DNA from: Candidatus Aenigmatarchaeota archaeon
GTDB taxonomy: Archaea; Aenigmatarchaeota; Aenigmatarchaeia; QMZS01
DNA: 64,000 nucleotides
NCBI GenBank assembly: GCA_016932615.1
Contig: JAFGCN010000027.1
Span: 44,033-108,032 of the forward strand
Direction: 5' to 3'
Positions 53,601-63,143 of the stretch are shown here, in pieces. Each line of letters starts with the position of its first letter. Within the stretch, counting starts at the first letter, position 1. The position numbers and the translations under genes are program-made. A model generated the notes under the pieces. It was given only the letters and a program-made list of their open reading frames with translations. It searched no databases and was not told where the DNA came from.

Positions 53601-56575
53601 AATGCAAGGTCAACTTCAAAGTTGCTGTCAGTTCTCCCTAGCTTGCATGAAAATCTTATGTCATCGCCAACCCCGGTAGCTATGGGAAGCATTCCATCCC
53701 ACAAATACTCGTGCGCAGAGGCAGGGCTAAGCGTTGTAAGGTCACTATAATACGCTCCTCCCATGTCATTAAGCGTTGCGGTGTAAGTTGAGGCGACAAG
53801 CGTCCAGCCGCCCCCATCGGTTTCCATGTCGCAATAAACATTATAAGGGTATCCGCTTCCCGAAGGGTATATGGTGTAGATTCCGCTTGTCCGGGTCCCT
53901 TTCGCATAGAGCTGCTTGCATGAAACAGGGAAGGCCAAAGGGTCAAGCGTTGCAGTAACGTCTCCACAATTATTCCTGACGCAGTCTACGCCGGTGGTGA
54001 ATGTGAAGGGCTGGTTTTGGTAAACAACCAGGTCTGAAGCCGGAGACACAAGGTAGGGCTCAAGGTTTTCGCATGCATCGCCAATTCCGTCTCCATCTGA
54101 ATCTGCCTGGTTGGGGTTTGCATCATTAACGCAATTATCGCAGGAGTTTCCTATTCCATCACTGTCTGCATCCTGCTGGTTGGGGTTGGCAAGGGCAGGG
54201 CAATTATCGCAGGCGTTTCCAACGCCATCATTATCAGAATCTGCCTGGTCGGGGTTATAAGCGTAGTCACAGTTGTCGCAGGCATCACCGAGGCCGTCGT
54301 TATCCTGGTCCAGCTGGTCAGGGTTGGAGACCTCCCTGCAATTATCCATACTTCCGCATACGCCATCCTCGTCAGCGTCATTTAAAGGGTCGAATGGGCA
54401 CGGGTCACAAACATCGCCCAGTTCATCTCCAGTAGTGCTTGTTGGAGGGGTAGCAATGCCAAGTGAAGTAATGGAAGCGAGTGTAGACACAAGCGTGAAG
54501 TGTCCGTCTCCATTATTGCGGTAATACCTAATCTGGCCGCTACTCCATGTAGTTATCACGACATCCTGATCGCCATCCTCATCAAAGTCGTAATTATCTA
54601 TAGAGCCGTGGTTGTTTGTGTCAAACACCTGCCATTTATATGTAAATGCTCCAGCCCCGTTTCCGGTCCACAGGCCGTATTCCCCGCCAGAGCCGCCCGT
54701 AGCTATGACATCAGTATTTCCGTCATTGTTAAAGTCTGCAAGGGTTACACCGTAAGGATCACTGCTGACCCCGATGGTGTCGAAAAGCCAGAATGGGGAT
54801 GAGAACCCACCTGCGCCATCACCGTAGTAGGCATAGATGTTTCCGCCGGAAGATTCTCCATAAACGAAATCCATGTTTCCGTCATTGTTGATGTCTCCGG
54901 AATCCTTTCCCCGACCGTAGTTTCCTGGAGCAGTTGAAGTAATTAGGGTGGTGGTGAACCCTCCTGCCCCGTTGCCCAGGAATAAATAGATATGCCGGTT
55001 ATTCCCGCCGACTATAAAATCATAGTGCCCGTCATTATTGAAGTCTTCAGAGGCCATGCTCATTTCATAACCATTCAGATTTATCTGGCTGCCGACCTTT
55101 ACGGGTGCCGAAAACACTCCGGGGCTGGTTTGGGCAACAAAATAGCACCAGTTGTCCACTCTGTTGCAGCCCACGAAGTCAAGGTCCCTGTCACCATCAT
55201 AGTCGGCAATTGCCGCTGCGCCTCTAGAGTAACTGCCTAGGGTGCTTGCAATAAACGGAGATGCAAAGGTTCCGTCATTATTTGATTTTATATAATGGCG
55301 GTTTCCGAGTTCATCTCCTACGATAACAAAGGCGTCAAGCACGCCTCCATCGGCATTATTCTGGTCAGGATTGTAGGCGCTTACGCAGTTGTCACAAACA
55401 TCCCCCACGCCGTCATTATCAGTATCTGCCTGATTGGAGTTAGCTAAATACCGGCAGTTGTCACATAAGTTCCCAATTCCGTCTCCATCAGTGTCTTCCT
55501 GCCCGGAGTTTGAAGCAATCGGGCAATTGTCGGCGTCAGCGCATAGCCCATCGCCATCTGTGTCATCACAGTAAATTGTAATATTCACTTTTTGGGTATT
55601 TCTGGTTGCCGCAAGTGGTGAAGAGTAGATTGTGTAAAACTCATAGGTTTTTCCCTGCTCGCCAGTTGGAATCACTGTCCATGATTGGGTGCATTCCTGC
55701 CCTTCCTGCATATTTTCAAGGCAGGACTCATCAGTTTTTGTCTGTGGGTTTGGGCTTGTCGTGTAAAACGGCTCGGCCCCAGTTACCGTTGAAATCAGTC
55801 CCTTGGAACTGCCGTAAAACGCGATTCCACCGATATAGCCATTGCTGCTTCCCGAGCCGTCATTGTACCATCTCTGGACGAACTTGTTGCTGGTGTCAGA
55901 GCTGTCGGTGTAACAAAGCACCTGGTCGCAGGTATAGGTGTCGGAAGCGAAGGCCCCGGTCGACCTGAACCTGACAATAAGCCCTCCGCCCTGGAAAGTG
56001 TAATCTTCTTCTATTGGAAAGCACAACTCCCAGGTGCCGCAGGAAGTGTCTCCCCTTAAGCTTGGCGTTGCCAGCTCGTCATACACGATTTGCCGGTATC
56101 CGTCTGCATCGCATGAAGTTCCGCCGTTTGAGCTTGTGTGGCATAGCCAAATGTCCATGGAGATATCTGCATCATTTGGCCGCCCGAGGTCAAAGCAGGC
56201 GTAGTCTCCAGAGTTTACCTCAAACGGCTCTATATTTTTGTAAACAAAGCCCTTGTACGTACCATATGAGCCTCCCGCGCCAAAAGGGATGCAGTTGCCT
56301 ATGCCCTTGGTTTGGGCGGGAATTGCACCTCCGATAAACTCCGTGTCTTCAACAGGGTCAAGCGCTGCTGCCACATCTCCGCAAGTCCCTTGCACACAGG
56401 TAACTTTTGACGTAAAAGTGAATGGCTCGTTTTGGCTTACCACAGTTTCTGAGACTGGCTCAACGAGTTCGGCTTGAAGCGTTGCCTGTTGTGCCGTAGC
56501 GATGCCTAAAGGGACAAGAACCAGAGAGAGAAATATTAGGGTTTTTACGAATAAGCCAAATTTTTCGAGTGCCAT
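50669..56575 (-). CDS. Giant secreted multidomain surface protein
   Basis: About 1968 residues from ATG 56575 (signal peptide FVKTLIFLSLVLVPLGIATA; an earlier in-frame start at 56623 is less likely). Two homologous domains (about 45-335 and 875-1160) begin CGDVxAxLDP and end WTVIPTGEQGKTYEF; the second contains a fibrinogen-C-like insert (CDMETDGGGWTLVAS). Acidic calcium-binding TSP3 repeats (DTDGDGIGNLCDNC) surround an FG-GAP/VCBS propeller (about 412-705) and a LamG-like sandwich (about 1267-1460). Then come a MopE motif (EICDGLDNDCNEEIDE), two 70-residue Cys repeats (ECDTDDHCP), and a second MopE motif. No anchor is visible at the C-terminus. Confidence 0.85.
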   Translation of the reverse strand: MALEKFGLFVKTLIFLSLVLVPLGIATAQQATLQAELVEPVSETVVSQNEPFTFTSKVTCVQGTCGDVAAALDPVEDTEFIGGAIPAQTKGIGNCIPFGAGGSYGTYKGFVYKNIEPFEVNSGDYACFDLGRPNDADISMDIWLCHTSSNGGTSCDADGYRQIVYDELATPSLRGDTSCGTWELCFPIEEDYTFQGGGLIVRFRSTGAFASDTYTCDQVLCYTDSSDTSNKFVQRWYNDGSGSSNGYIGGIAFYGSSKGLISTVTGAEPFYTTSPNPQTKTDESCLENMQEGQECTQSWTVIPTGEQGKTYEFYTIYSSPLAATRNTQKVNITIYCDDTDGDGLCADADNCPIASNSGQEDTDGDGIGNLCDNCRYLANSNQADTDNDGVGDVCDNCVSAYNPDQNNADGGVLDAFVIVGDELGNRHYIKSNNDGTFASPFIASTLGSYSRGAAAIADYDGDRDLDFVGCNRVDNWCYFVAQTSPGVFSAPVKVGSQINLNGYEMSMASEDFNNDGHYDFIVGGNNRHIYLFLGNGAGGFTTTLITSTAPGNYGRGKDSGDINNDGNMDFVYGESSGGNIYAYYGDGAGGFSSPFWLFDTIGVSSDPYGVTLADFNNDGNTDVIATGGSGGEYGLWTGNGAGAFTYKWQVFDTNNHGSIDNYDFDEDGDQDVVITTWSSGQIRYYRNNGDGHFTLVSTLASITSLGIATPPTSTTGDELGDVCDPCPFDPLNDADEDGVCGSMDNCREVSNPDQLDQDNDGLGDACDNCDYAYNPDQADSDNDGVGNACDNCPALANPNQQDADSDGIGNSCDNCVNDANPNQADSDGDGIGDACENLEPYLVSPASDLVVYQNQPFTFTTGVDCVRNNCGDVTATLDPLAFPVSCKQLYAKGTRTSGIYTIYPSGSGYPYNVYCDMETDGGGWTLVASTYTATLNDMGGAYYSDLTTLSPASAHEYLWDGMLPIATGVGDDIRFSCKLGRTDSNFEVDLAFYELGWYSEIARSSTDAGVCFEDNNGAGQTIPPPARKNILTGETRPLGDQWNFGYFEGEDICNDDGDFTVDFDDRGMDNNQQDGTDWGEDDTQKKCGSVYPSTGAWFIWLREETNYTGGSEKGVVPMAEGSKPFYTTTQNPMTPADLSCLGGMQESDTCEQNWTVIPTGEQGKTYEFFTYYNSTAGGDAVTAKVNITIYCEDSDNDGLCADADNCPETNNPYQEDSDEDGVGDVCDNCPTASNPGQEDADSDGIGDICDNCPQTANPGQEDSDTEGSGSNLLFQDDFDDNTLDSSKWTMDLVGDSTYQETNQEATFSILGQGSSSSYHIYLVSGNIHAEDWDTLTVEGKWAFSSSATTPEMLFRLIDSDTSNYVGVGYATWGSRIIYSPSSSSHPEEIRPIPRAYVPFKLVITKTSVQYWESEVLVNEFSTAALASGSNFKLKIGGWDYSRISGQYAYFDDIRVSALRTIQSDGIGDACDNCPSEYNPDQTDSDGDGWGAVCECNDNSAVSFPGADEICDGLDNDCNEEIDESGDALCDNGLWCDGFETCAGIDGCLVGNAQDCSGNSFGLIESCDYEGENPFRIFTWDYRAAFSSHCVDDGYNLGHCTTGDSTVTSTCSKEKCSGECDAENSCPDTSCSETFEDYCTEKKLTEYDEDRAMGSTTIKSSCGNSCLEDCTCTECTAECPAPETNTYCVKDVCTAECDTDDHCPENSCSETYGDYCTGLKLTEYNGNREFDSTTVENSCGNYCLEECACTNCEVSCPSPPEETYCVQGICEAECDTDDHCPATECDGLDNCYDNIYRDYSDRENSCIETCICQREECTAYAEEDDLDSDGYSPSCGDCDNYDSTVYPFAPELCDGKDNNCDGETDETICGDQTDADCDAVNDCSGDLCLGTSYWVAIVKLNPNHFDSTNLDLILTHGCSCSQILEIKPGKNEGELQMGCTNDTINIWVSQTDWAIKEPKEEKENQGSKK

Positions 56576-56772
56576 ATAGTTATAATCCGTAGGCAATAAT
56601 AAAAGTTTCACTGGAGCATACAATTGTAATGCTTCTGTAACTTTATCGAAGCCATGCAGATCGCTGGAATGGGGGTTTTTGGGGATTATTATAGGCAGTT
56701 CCCTGCTGTTACTATAAATAGTGTCTTATGCGCCTGATAATATATCTTCAAATTTTCAGGGGATAATGGTTT

Positions 56773-57861
56773 ATGGCTGAAAAGGATTATTACAAGATTC
56801 TGGGCGTCGAGAAAAGCGCTTCCAGTGATGACATAAAGCGGGCTTTCAAGAAGCTTGCCAGAAAGCACCACCCCGATGTCGCGGGAAAGGAAAGTGAGGA
56901 AAAATTCAAGGAGATTAATGAAGCGTTCCAGGTCCTGTCTGACCCGCAGAAAAAGGCGGCTTATGATAACTATGGAAATGCCGATTTTGGAAGCCAGGGC
57001 TATGATTATTCTTCCGAAGGGCCTGACTTTGGCGATATTTTCTCTGACCTTGGCTTGGGAGACATTTTCCGCGCGTTCAGAAGGGGCTCTTCTGACGAAA
57101 GCAATTCTTTTTCCGGCTCGGACCTTCGCCAGGATATCGAAATAACGCTTGAGGAGGCGTTTAGCGGAGTTGAAAAGGAAGTGGAATTTCCTGCGGAAGT
57201 CCCGTGCGATCAATGCTCGGGCACCGGAGCGAAGGGTGGAGAGCTTGAAACCTGTGCCGACTGCGGCGGCGTTGGAAGACTCAAAAAAGCGCACAGGACG
57301 CCATTTGGCCAGTTCGTAAGCATCGTTACCTGCCCTTCCTGTGCAGGCAGGGGAAAGGTCGCCAAGGATTATTGCCGGGAATGCAGGGGACGGGGCCGGC
57401 TAAGAAAGAAGCGCAAAGTTACTGTTAAAGTGCCAGCGGGAATCGAGAATAACTCGTACCTTCGGATTTCCGGGCAGGGGGAAGCAGGAGTTATGGGCGC
57501 CCCTTCAGGCGACCTGTATGTTTTGGTTGGAATAAAGCCCCATGACGTGTTTGAGCGGGCTGGAGACAATCTCCGGCTCGAGCAGAAGGTCTCCCTTTTG
57601 ACAGCAATTACCGGAGGGGAAATCGAGATTCCCGCAATGGGGGGAAAAGCAAGCATCAAAGTGCCAAAGGGCACACAGAGCCATACTGTGTTTAAGCTTA
57701 AGGGGCAGGGAATGCCAAGAATCAATGGGGACGGAAGAGGCGACCTTTTGGTAAAGCTGATTATAGAAATCCCTGACAAAGTCAGCAGGAAGATGGAGGA
57801 ATGCCTGAGGGAGATGGAGGGCCACCAGGCAAAGAAGAAGCGGGGCTGGTTTGGAAGATAA
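56773..57861 (+). CDS. dnaJ: Chaperone DnaJ
   Basis: Co-chaperone that stimulates DnaK ATPase, 362 residues. J domain with HPD (ARKHHPDVAGK), a Gly/Phe-poor linker, the zinc domain with four CxxC pairs (CDQCSGTG, CADCGGVG, CPSCAGRG, CRECRGRG) and the C-terminal beta domains. First gene of the dnaJ-grpE-orf-dnaK cluster, all on the plus strand. Confidence 0.95.
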   Translation: MAEKDYYKILGVEKSASSDDIKRAFKKLARKHHPDVAGKESEEKFKEINEAFQVLSDPQKKAAYDNYGNADFGSQGYDYSSEGPDFGDIFSDLGLGDIFRAFRRGSSDESNSFSGSDLRQDIEITLEEAFSGVEKEVEFPAEVPCDQCSGTGAKGGELETCADCGGVGRLKKAHRTPFGQFVSIVTCPSCAGRGKVAKDYCRECRGRGRLRKKRKVTVKVPAGIENNSYLRISGQGEAGVMGAPSGDLYVLVGIKPHDVFERAGDNLRLEQKVSLLTAITGGEIEIPAMGGKASIKVPKGTQSHTVFKLKGQGMPRINGDGRGDLLVKLIIEIPDKVSRKMEECLREMEGHQAKKKRGWFGR

Positions 57862-57887
57862 TAAGTTAGAGGGGAATTTGTAATTTA

Positions 57888-58478
57888 ATGGTTTTAGAGA
57901 TTATGCCAAAAAACGTCGAGGAAGTCCCGAGAAAAATTGTCAGAAAAGAGCTGGAAAAAAAGCCGGAGCAGCAAGCAGTAAAGCCCACCGTAAAACCGGC
58001 AAGGGACCTGGAAAAGGAGCTAAAACAAGCAAAAGAGAGGGAGGAAGAAACTCTGACAAAGCTCAAATATCTCCAGGCGGAGTTTGACAATTACAGAAAA
58101 CATTACGACAAGGAGCGGTTGGAATTTGTAAAATTTGCAAATGTGGGGCTTGTCGGCGACCTCCTGACTGTGCTAGACGAGTTCGAGCGGGCGATAGAAG
58201 CCATAGGCGACGAGGAAACCCGGAAAGGCATGGCTCTTCTCCAGGGAAACCTCCTCAAAGTCCTGAAAAAGCACGGGCTTGAGAGAATCGAGGCGGCCGG
58301 GCACAAGTTTGACCCGTACTTCCATGAAGTGATGCTTATGCAGGAAAGCGAGGGCGATGAGGGGCTCGTCCTCTCCGAGCTCCAGAAGGGCTACAAGCTG
58401 AACGGGAAGGTCATACGGAGCTCGAAAGTTGTTGTTTCGAAGGCAAGGCCGGAAAACCCGGGAAGCGCTTCTGCGTAA
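57888..58478 (+). CDS. grpE: Nucleotide exchange factor GrpE
   Basis: 196 residues, 26 bases after dnaJ. Exchanges ADP on DnaK. Long N-terminal coiled coil (EKELKQAKEREEETLTK), then YLQAEFDNYRKHYDKE, GDLLTVLDEFERAIEA and the beta-wing end (FDPYFHEVMLMQESE, GYKLNGKVIRSSKVVVSK). A later ATG at 57903 is also possible. Confidence 0.94.
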   Translation: MVLEIMPKNVEEVPRKIVRKELEKKPEQQAVKPTVKPARDLEKELKQAKEREEETLTKLKYLQAEFDNYRKHYDKERLEFVKFANVGLVGDLLTVLDEFERAIEAIGDEETRKGMALLQGNLLKVLKKHGLERIEAAGHKFDPYFHEVMLMQESEGDEGLVLSELQKGYKLNGKVIRSSKVVVSKARPENPGSASA

Positions 58479-58561
58479 GACTGCTGCGGGAATGCGTTCT
58501 TTTTGCCAGGAGATTGATTTCTGAAAGTACTTAAGCAAATTTGGGTAGTAATTTGAGAAGT

Positions 58562-58870
58562 ATGGCTAATAATGGCACATATTTGGGCACAATAGACGTA
58601 AGCAGTTCTCCAATAATTCCCTGTGGCACCAGTGTATCCGGTTTTGAAGTAACTGCTCTTGAAAGCAAGGACCCGGGTCTTATGGATGAGGAGAGTATTG
58701 AAAGGGTTAGGCCAGGCATCAGGTATGTCACACTTTGTCAGGGTAGGACCTATGTAAGTGAGCGGCCTTCAGATAGGCCAGGGATTTATTTTAGCGACCT
58801 CAGAGAAGCATTGCATATGAACCCAATAGAAGCCCTTAATCATATAACTGGCTGTAAACTATCGTTTTAA
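58562..58870 (+). CDS. Small protein between grpE and dnaK
   Basis: 102 residues from ATG 58562. No family recognised. Beta-rich start (TYLGTIDVSSSPIIPCG) and helical end (SDLREALHMNPIEALNHI). Its own AT-rich promoter-like bases (CTTAAGCAAATTTGG) lie upstream. Its place inside the chaperone cluster does not show a chaperone role. The 198-base gap before dnaK holds a TATA-like TTTTAAAATTTT at 59026-59037. Confidence 0.5.
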   Translation: MANNGTYLGTIDVSSSPIIPCGTSVSGFEVTALESKDPGLMDEESIERVRPGIRYVTLCQGRTYVSERPSDRPGIYFSDLREALHMNPIEALNHITGCKLSF

Positions 58871-59068
58871 ATTTTGAGTTTTTGTAAACTTCATATTCCG
58901 GGCGCGGCGTTCCTGTTTCGTTTTGCCTTTACCTTGGAGGGAAGATTGTCAGGCAGGCATTACAAAAGCACTACCCCAGCATTATTCTGGTAATGCCCCG
59001 AAAAGAGTTTGCAAGCAAATTTCACTTTTAAAATTTTTGTATAAGTAATAATGTATATTATTGAGAAT

Positions 59069-60988
59069 ATGGCAAAGGAGAAGATTATCGGGATAGACCT
59101 TGGGACCTCGAACTCCCAGGCAGCGGTAATGATTGGCGGAAAGCCCACCATTATCCCTTCAGCAGAGGGAGCTACCGTTGCAGGAAAGATGTTTCCCTCG
59201 ATTGTTGCATTTACAAAGGAAGGCACTTTGCTTGTAGGCGAGCCGGCAAGGCGCCAGGTGGTTTCAAACCCCGAAGGAACTGTCAGCGGCGCAAAAAGGC
59301 AGATGGGGACAGGCCACAAATTCAAGCTTCACGGAAAAGAATACACCCCCCAGCAGATTTCGGCGTTTATCTTGCAGAAGATAAAGAGGGATGCTGAGGC
59401 ATTCCTTGGCGAAACAATAAGAAAAGCTGTAATTACTGTCCCTGCTTACTTTAATGACAACCAGAGGCAGGCGACAAAGGACGCGGGAAAAATCGCGGGG
59501 CTGGAAGTTGAGCGGCTTGTTAACGAGCCGACTGCCGCCGCGATGGCTTACAACCTCGAAAAGGACGAGGAGTCCAAGATTCTGATTTTCGACCTCGGCG
59601 GAGGAACCCTGGACGTTACGATAATGGAATATGCAGAAGGCACTTTCACTGTCCTTTCGACGTCAGGCGACACTCACCTTGGCGGAAGGGACATGGATGA
59701 ATCGCTTGTCGGCTATATTGTTTCTGAGTTTAAGAAGAAGGAAAATATTGACATATCAACCGACAAGATTGCAATGCAGAGGGTCAGGGAAGCGGCTGAA
59801 AAGGCAAAAATCGAGCTTTCGGCAGTTTTCGAGACCGAAATCAACCTGCCGTTTATTGCGATGTCGGGCGGTAGTGCCAAAAACCTTGAGATGAAGATTA
59901 CCCGCTCGAAGCTTGACGAGCTTGTAGACACAATCGTCCAGAAGTGCAAGGTGCCTGTCGAGCAGGCGATTAAGGATTCTAAGCTTTCAAGAGGGGAAGT
60001 AGGCAAGGTGATTCTTGTCGGAGGCCCTACGAGGATGCCGCTTATCCAGAAGTTTGTCGAGGAAATCACAGGCAGAAAGCCGGAGAGGGGCGTTGACCCC
60101 ATGGAGTGCGTTGCCCTTGGAGCAGCAGTACAGGGAGCAATTCTTGCAGGCGAAATAAAGGACCTCGTCCTGCTTGATGTTACTCCGCTGACCCTTGGAA
60201 TTGAAACTTTAGGCGGCGTGATGACCCCAATTATAGAACGAAACAGCACGATTCCAATAAAGAAAAGCAAGGTCTTTTCAACCGCGGTCGACATGCAGCC
60301 GGCAGTGACGGTTCATGTAATTCAGGGAGAAAGGCCGCTTGCCAAAGACAACACCAGCTTGGGAGAGTTCAACCTTATGGGAATTCCTCCAGCCCCCAGA
60401 GGGATGCCAAAAATCGAGGTCAGCTTTGACATTGATTCCAGCGGAATACTTCATGTTTCAGCCAAAGACTTGGGCACTAAAAGAGAGCAGGCCATCACAA
60501 TAACCGCTTCGACAAAGCTTTCTGAGGGCGACATCGACAAGATGGTGAGGCAGGCCCAGGACCACGAGGAAGAAGACAAGAGAAGAAAGGAGGAAATCGA
60601 GGCGAAAAACAACCTTGATTCCACTATCTACGAAACTGAGAAAGTCCTTTCCGAGCTTGGTGACAAGCTTTCGGCAGAGCACAAGCAGAATGTGGAGGAC
60701 GAGCTAAAGAAATCAAAAGAGGCACTGGATTCTGAAGACACTTCAAAGCTGAAAGCCGCAACCGAGGAGCTTAGGAAGGTCCTTCAGGCGGCAGGCGCGT
60801 CAATTTACCAGCAGGCAGCCCAGGCATCTGCAGAAGGGCCGCAGTTTGGCGCTGGAGGGCCAGAAGGTGCAGCAGGCCCGGCAGGAGGGGAGAAAAAGAA
60901 GGAAGAAAAGAAGCCGGAGGCAGATGAAGAAAAGGTTGTTGACGCTGAGTACAAGGTTGAAGGAGAGGAAGAGAAGAAGAAGGAATGA
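59069..60988 (+). CDS. dnaK: Chaperone DnaK (Hsp70)
   Basis: 639 residues from ATG 59069 ([16 protein letters not shown]); an ATG at 59051 is also in frame. ATPase domain: phosphate 1 GIDLGTSNS, phosphate 2 [15 protein letters not shown], adenosine [11 protein letters not shown]. Substrate domain: [15 protein letters not shown], then the helical lid and a long low-complexity Gly/Glu/Lys tail (EGEEEKKKE) lacking a typical EEVD. Bacterial-type Hsp70 acquired with its partners. Confidence 0.95.
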   Translation: MAKEKIIGIDLGTSNSQAAVMIGGKPTIIPSAEGATVAGKMFPSIVAFTKEGTLLVGEPARRQVVSNPEGTVSGAKRQMGTGHKFKLHGKEYTPQQISAFILQKIKRDAEAFLGETIRKAVITVPAYFNDNQRQATKDAGKIAGLEVERLVNEPTAAAMAYNLEKDEESKILIFDLGGGTLDVTIMEYAEGTFTVLSTSGDTHLGGRDMDESLVGYIVSEFKKKENIDISTDKIAMQRVREAAEKAKIELSAVFETEINLPFIAMSGGSAKNLEMKITRSKLDELVDTIVQKCKVPVEQAIKDSKLSRGEVGKVILVGGPTRMPLIQKFVEEITGRKPERGVDPMECVALGAAVQGAILAGEIKDLVLLDVTPLTLGIETLGGVMTPIIERNSTIPIKKSKVFSTAVDMQPAVTVHVIQGERPLAKDNTSLGEFNLMGIPPAPRGMPKIEVSFDIDSSGILHVSAKDLGTKREQAITITASTKLSEGDIDKMVRQAQDHEEEDKRRKEEIEAKNNLDSTIYETEKVLSELGDKLSAEHKQNVEDELKKSKEALDSEDTSKLKAATEELRKVLQAAGASIYQQAAQASAEGPQFGAGGPEGAAGPAGGEKKKEEKKPEADEEKVVDAEYKVEGEEEKKKE

Positions 60989-60992
60989 CTGC

Positions 60993-61469
60993 TTAATTGA
61001 GATATTCTGCAGGCTGCCATTCTGGGTGCGTTGAGTATATTTCTTCAAGCTTTTCTTGCATATCTTCAGGAAGGCGGGGTTCGTATACATTGCAGGTCAC
61101 CAGTTCTGGACAGATATCGCTGATTGTGCTGACAATGTCACTAATCTCAGAGCTTATCGGCTGCCTTTGGTACAGGGAAATATTGAACCTGGATTTTTTT
61201 AAGCTCCAGTCCTTTGCAGGATATTGCATTTTTCCAAGGAGTCCATAATCAAAGTCTTGAAACAAGGTAATTTCCCGTTTGGCCAAATCCAGGTGGACTG
61301 GCACATTTGCTTTCGTTTTTGGGTTTTCAAACATGAGGTTTACCTGATTTGCATATAAGGGATAGGTCAGTAAAGTACCTTCAATGGGATTTAGAGGGTC
61401 ATCATCCCCAGAATACTCAAGCCCCCGAAAGATTAGTCCCATTTTCTCAATCTTATCTACAATTGACAT
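60993..61469 (-). CDS. Protein of unknown function
   Basis: 158 residues, soluble, mixed alpha/beta. No family recognised. Segments VHLDLAKREITLFQDFDYG and NISLYQRQPISSEISDI have strand character. It is divergent from the TPR gene across about 40 bases, and its stop lies four bases after the dnaK stop. Confidence 0.55.
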   Translation of the reverse strand: MSIVDKIEKMGLIFRGLEYSGDDDPLNPIEGTLLTYPLYANQVNLMFENPKTKANVPVHLDLAKREITLFQDFDYGLLGKMQYPAKDWSLKKSRFNISLYQRQPISSEISDIVSTISDICPELVTCNVYEPRLPEDMQEKLEEIYSTHPEWQPAEYLN

Positions 61470-61507
61470 AATTCACTATAGAATAATAATTTCAATGCAT
61501 AGTAATT

Positions 61508-63136
61508 ATGGCAAGAAAGTCGCTCGTTCCGCTGATAAAGAAGATAATCGAGCTAATTGGGTCAGGAAAAGAGGCTCCTGCCCCGAAGGAATTCCGAAAA
61601 TTGCTTGATTTTAAGGGGGAGTTTAATTTGGAGGAAACTGATGGGATTTATGAATTTGGGCGTGTTTTTGGGGAGGAAACCTGCAAGAAATTTGCCCCAA
61701 AATTCATTTCAGAAATCGACAAGCTGATAAAGAAGAAAAAAACGCCAAACCTGTATTTTATCAAAAGCGAGATTGTCTGCAACTGCGAAAAGCCAGAAGA
61801 CACCCTGAAGGTTTTGAATAATATGCTGAAGGTTTATCCCAAGCATCCAGAGTTGCTGAACACAAAAGCCCAAATCCTCAAAGACCTAAACCGACCTGAA
61901 GAAGCCCTCAGGGAAATAGAAAAAGCCCTTAACATTGAAGATCATCCAGTTTACCATAACACCAAAGCATTAATCCTCAAAGACCTAAACCGGCCTGAAG
62001 AAGCCCTCAGGGAAATAGACAAAGCCCTGAAGATTAAGGACTCTCCAGCTATCCACAACACAAAAGCAGCAATCCTCCAAGACCTAAACCGACCTGAAGA
62101 AGCCCTCAAGGAAATAAACAAAGCTATAGACCTTAAAGACCATCCCGCCTACCACAACACCAAAGCATTAATCCTCAAAGACCTAAACCGGCCTGAAGAA
62201 GCCCTAAAAGAGATAGAAAAAGCCCTGGAGATTAAGGACTCTCCAGCTTACCACAACACCAAAGCATTAATCCTCAAAGACCTAAACCGGCCTGAAGAAG
62301 CCCTCAGGGAAATAGAAAAAGCCCTTAACATTGAAGATCATCCAGCTAGCCACAACACAAAAGCAGCAATCCTCCAGGACCTAAACCGGCCTGAAGAAGC
62401 CCTCGAAGAGATAAATCTGGCTGTGGAGGGAGAAACAAAAAGCCCCGTTTTTTTAGGGAATAAGGTTCATATCTTGCTGGGGTTAGGAAAATTAAAGACT
62501 GCAAAGGAAACTCTCTCGGAAGCGTTAAGATATGCTCCTGAAAATGAATTTCTTCTGAAGACAAAGGATGTTTTGAAAAATGCTGAATCCTTGGAGAATA
62601 CTTCAAGGATTATCAATGAGCGCCTTGAAGAGCGAGAGAAAAAACTTAACGAAAAGATTGAGACTGCAAAGGAAGAGTTAAACAAAAAAATAGAGGCTGG
62701 CAACGTAAAGCTTGTCGAATTCCTTGGTGTCTTCGCTGCGATTATTGCCTTTATACTATCCTCGATTAACATACTGTCAACGGATTTGTCGCTTTGTGAG
62801 CGGCTTATCCTTATAGTAGGTCTGGGTTCGGTACTGGTGCTGTTTATCCTGCTGATCGAAATACTTATCTGTGAAAGAAAGGATGGTGAGAGGTTATATG
62901 TGGTTTTGGCTGTGTTGCTGGCATTCATAGGGTTGCTAGTTAGTGCTTCAATTTCGGGCTTTTGCCCTTCAAACCACCAAACACAAAGCCAGGATTCCTG
63001 CCAGGGCGCTCTAAACCTATCTGCGATTTTCTGGCTTCCCGGAGCCAAAGAGCAGGTAACGGTGCAGAATGGGTTTGTTGAGGGTAATGCGTCTCAAGCG
63101 TCAAATGCCAAGAGTTATGTAAACTCTTCTTACTAA
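61508..63136 (+). CDS. TPR-repeat membrane protein
   Basis: 542 residues. After a basic N-terminus come six 33-residue TPR-like units (LKDLNRPEEALREIEKAL) at about residues 120-300, encoded by 99-base repeats (61870-62410) that are almost identical in DNA. A coiled coil follows (about 370-400), then three membrane helices (about 403-485) and a Cys-containing extracellular-type C-terminus. It may scaffold proteins at the membrane. No family name. Confidence 0.7.
   Translation: MARKSLVPLIKKIIELIGSGKEAPAPKEFRKLLDFKGEFNLEETDGIYEFGRVFGEETCKKFAPKFISEIDKLIKKKKTPNLYFIKSEIVCNCEKPEDTLKVLNNMLKVYPKHPELLNTKAQILKDLNRPEEALREIEKALNIEDHPVYHNTKALILKDLNRPEEALREIDKALKIKDSPAIHNTKAAILQDLNRPEEALKEINKAIDLKDHPAYHNTKALILKDLNRPEEALKEIEKALEIKDSPAYHNTKALILKDLNRPEEALREIEKALNIEDHPASHNTKAAILQDLNRPEEALEEINLAVEGETKSPVFLGNKVHILLGLGKLKTAKETLSEALRYAPENEFLLKTKDVLKNAESLENTSRIINERLEEREKKLNEKIETAKEELNKKIEAGNVKLVEFLGVFAAIIAFILSSINILSTDLSLCERLILIVGLGSVLVLFILLIEILICERKDGERLYVVLAVLLAFIGLLVSASISGFCPSNHQTQSQDSCQGALNLSAIFWLPGAKEQVTVQNGFVEGNASQASNAKSYVNSSY
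61870..62410 (+). repeat. Six tandem 99-base coding repeats
   Basis: The stretch AATCCTCAAAGACCTAAACC recurs every 99 bases (first at 61873, next at 61972), with one variant form CCTCCAAGACCTAAACC. Units differ by only a few bases. Such homogeneity points to recent expansion or gene conversion and could vary in number between cells. Confidence 0.75.
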
Positions 63137-63143
63137 GAACCAT

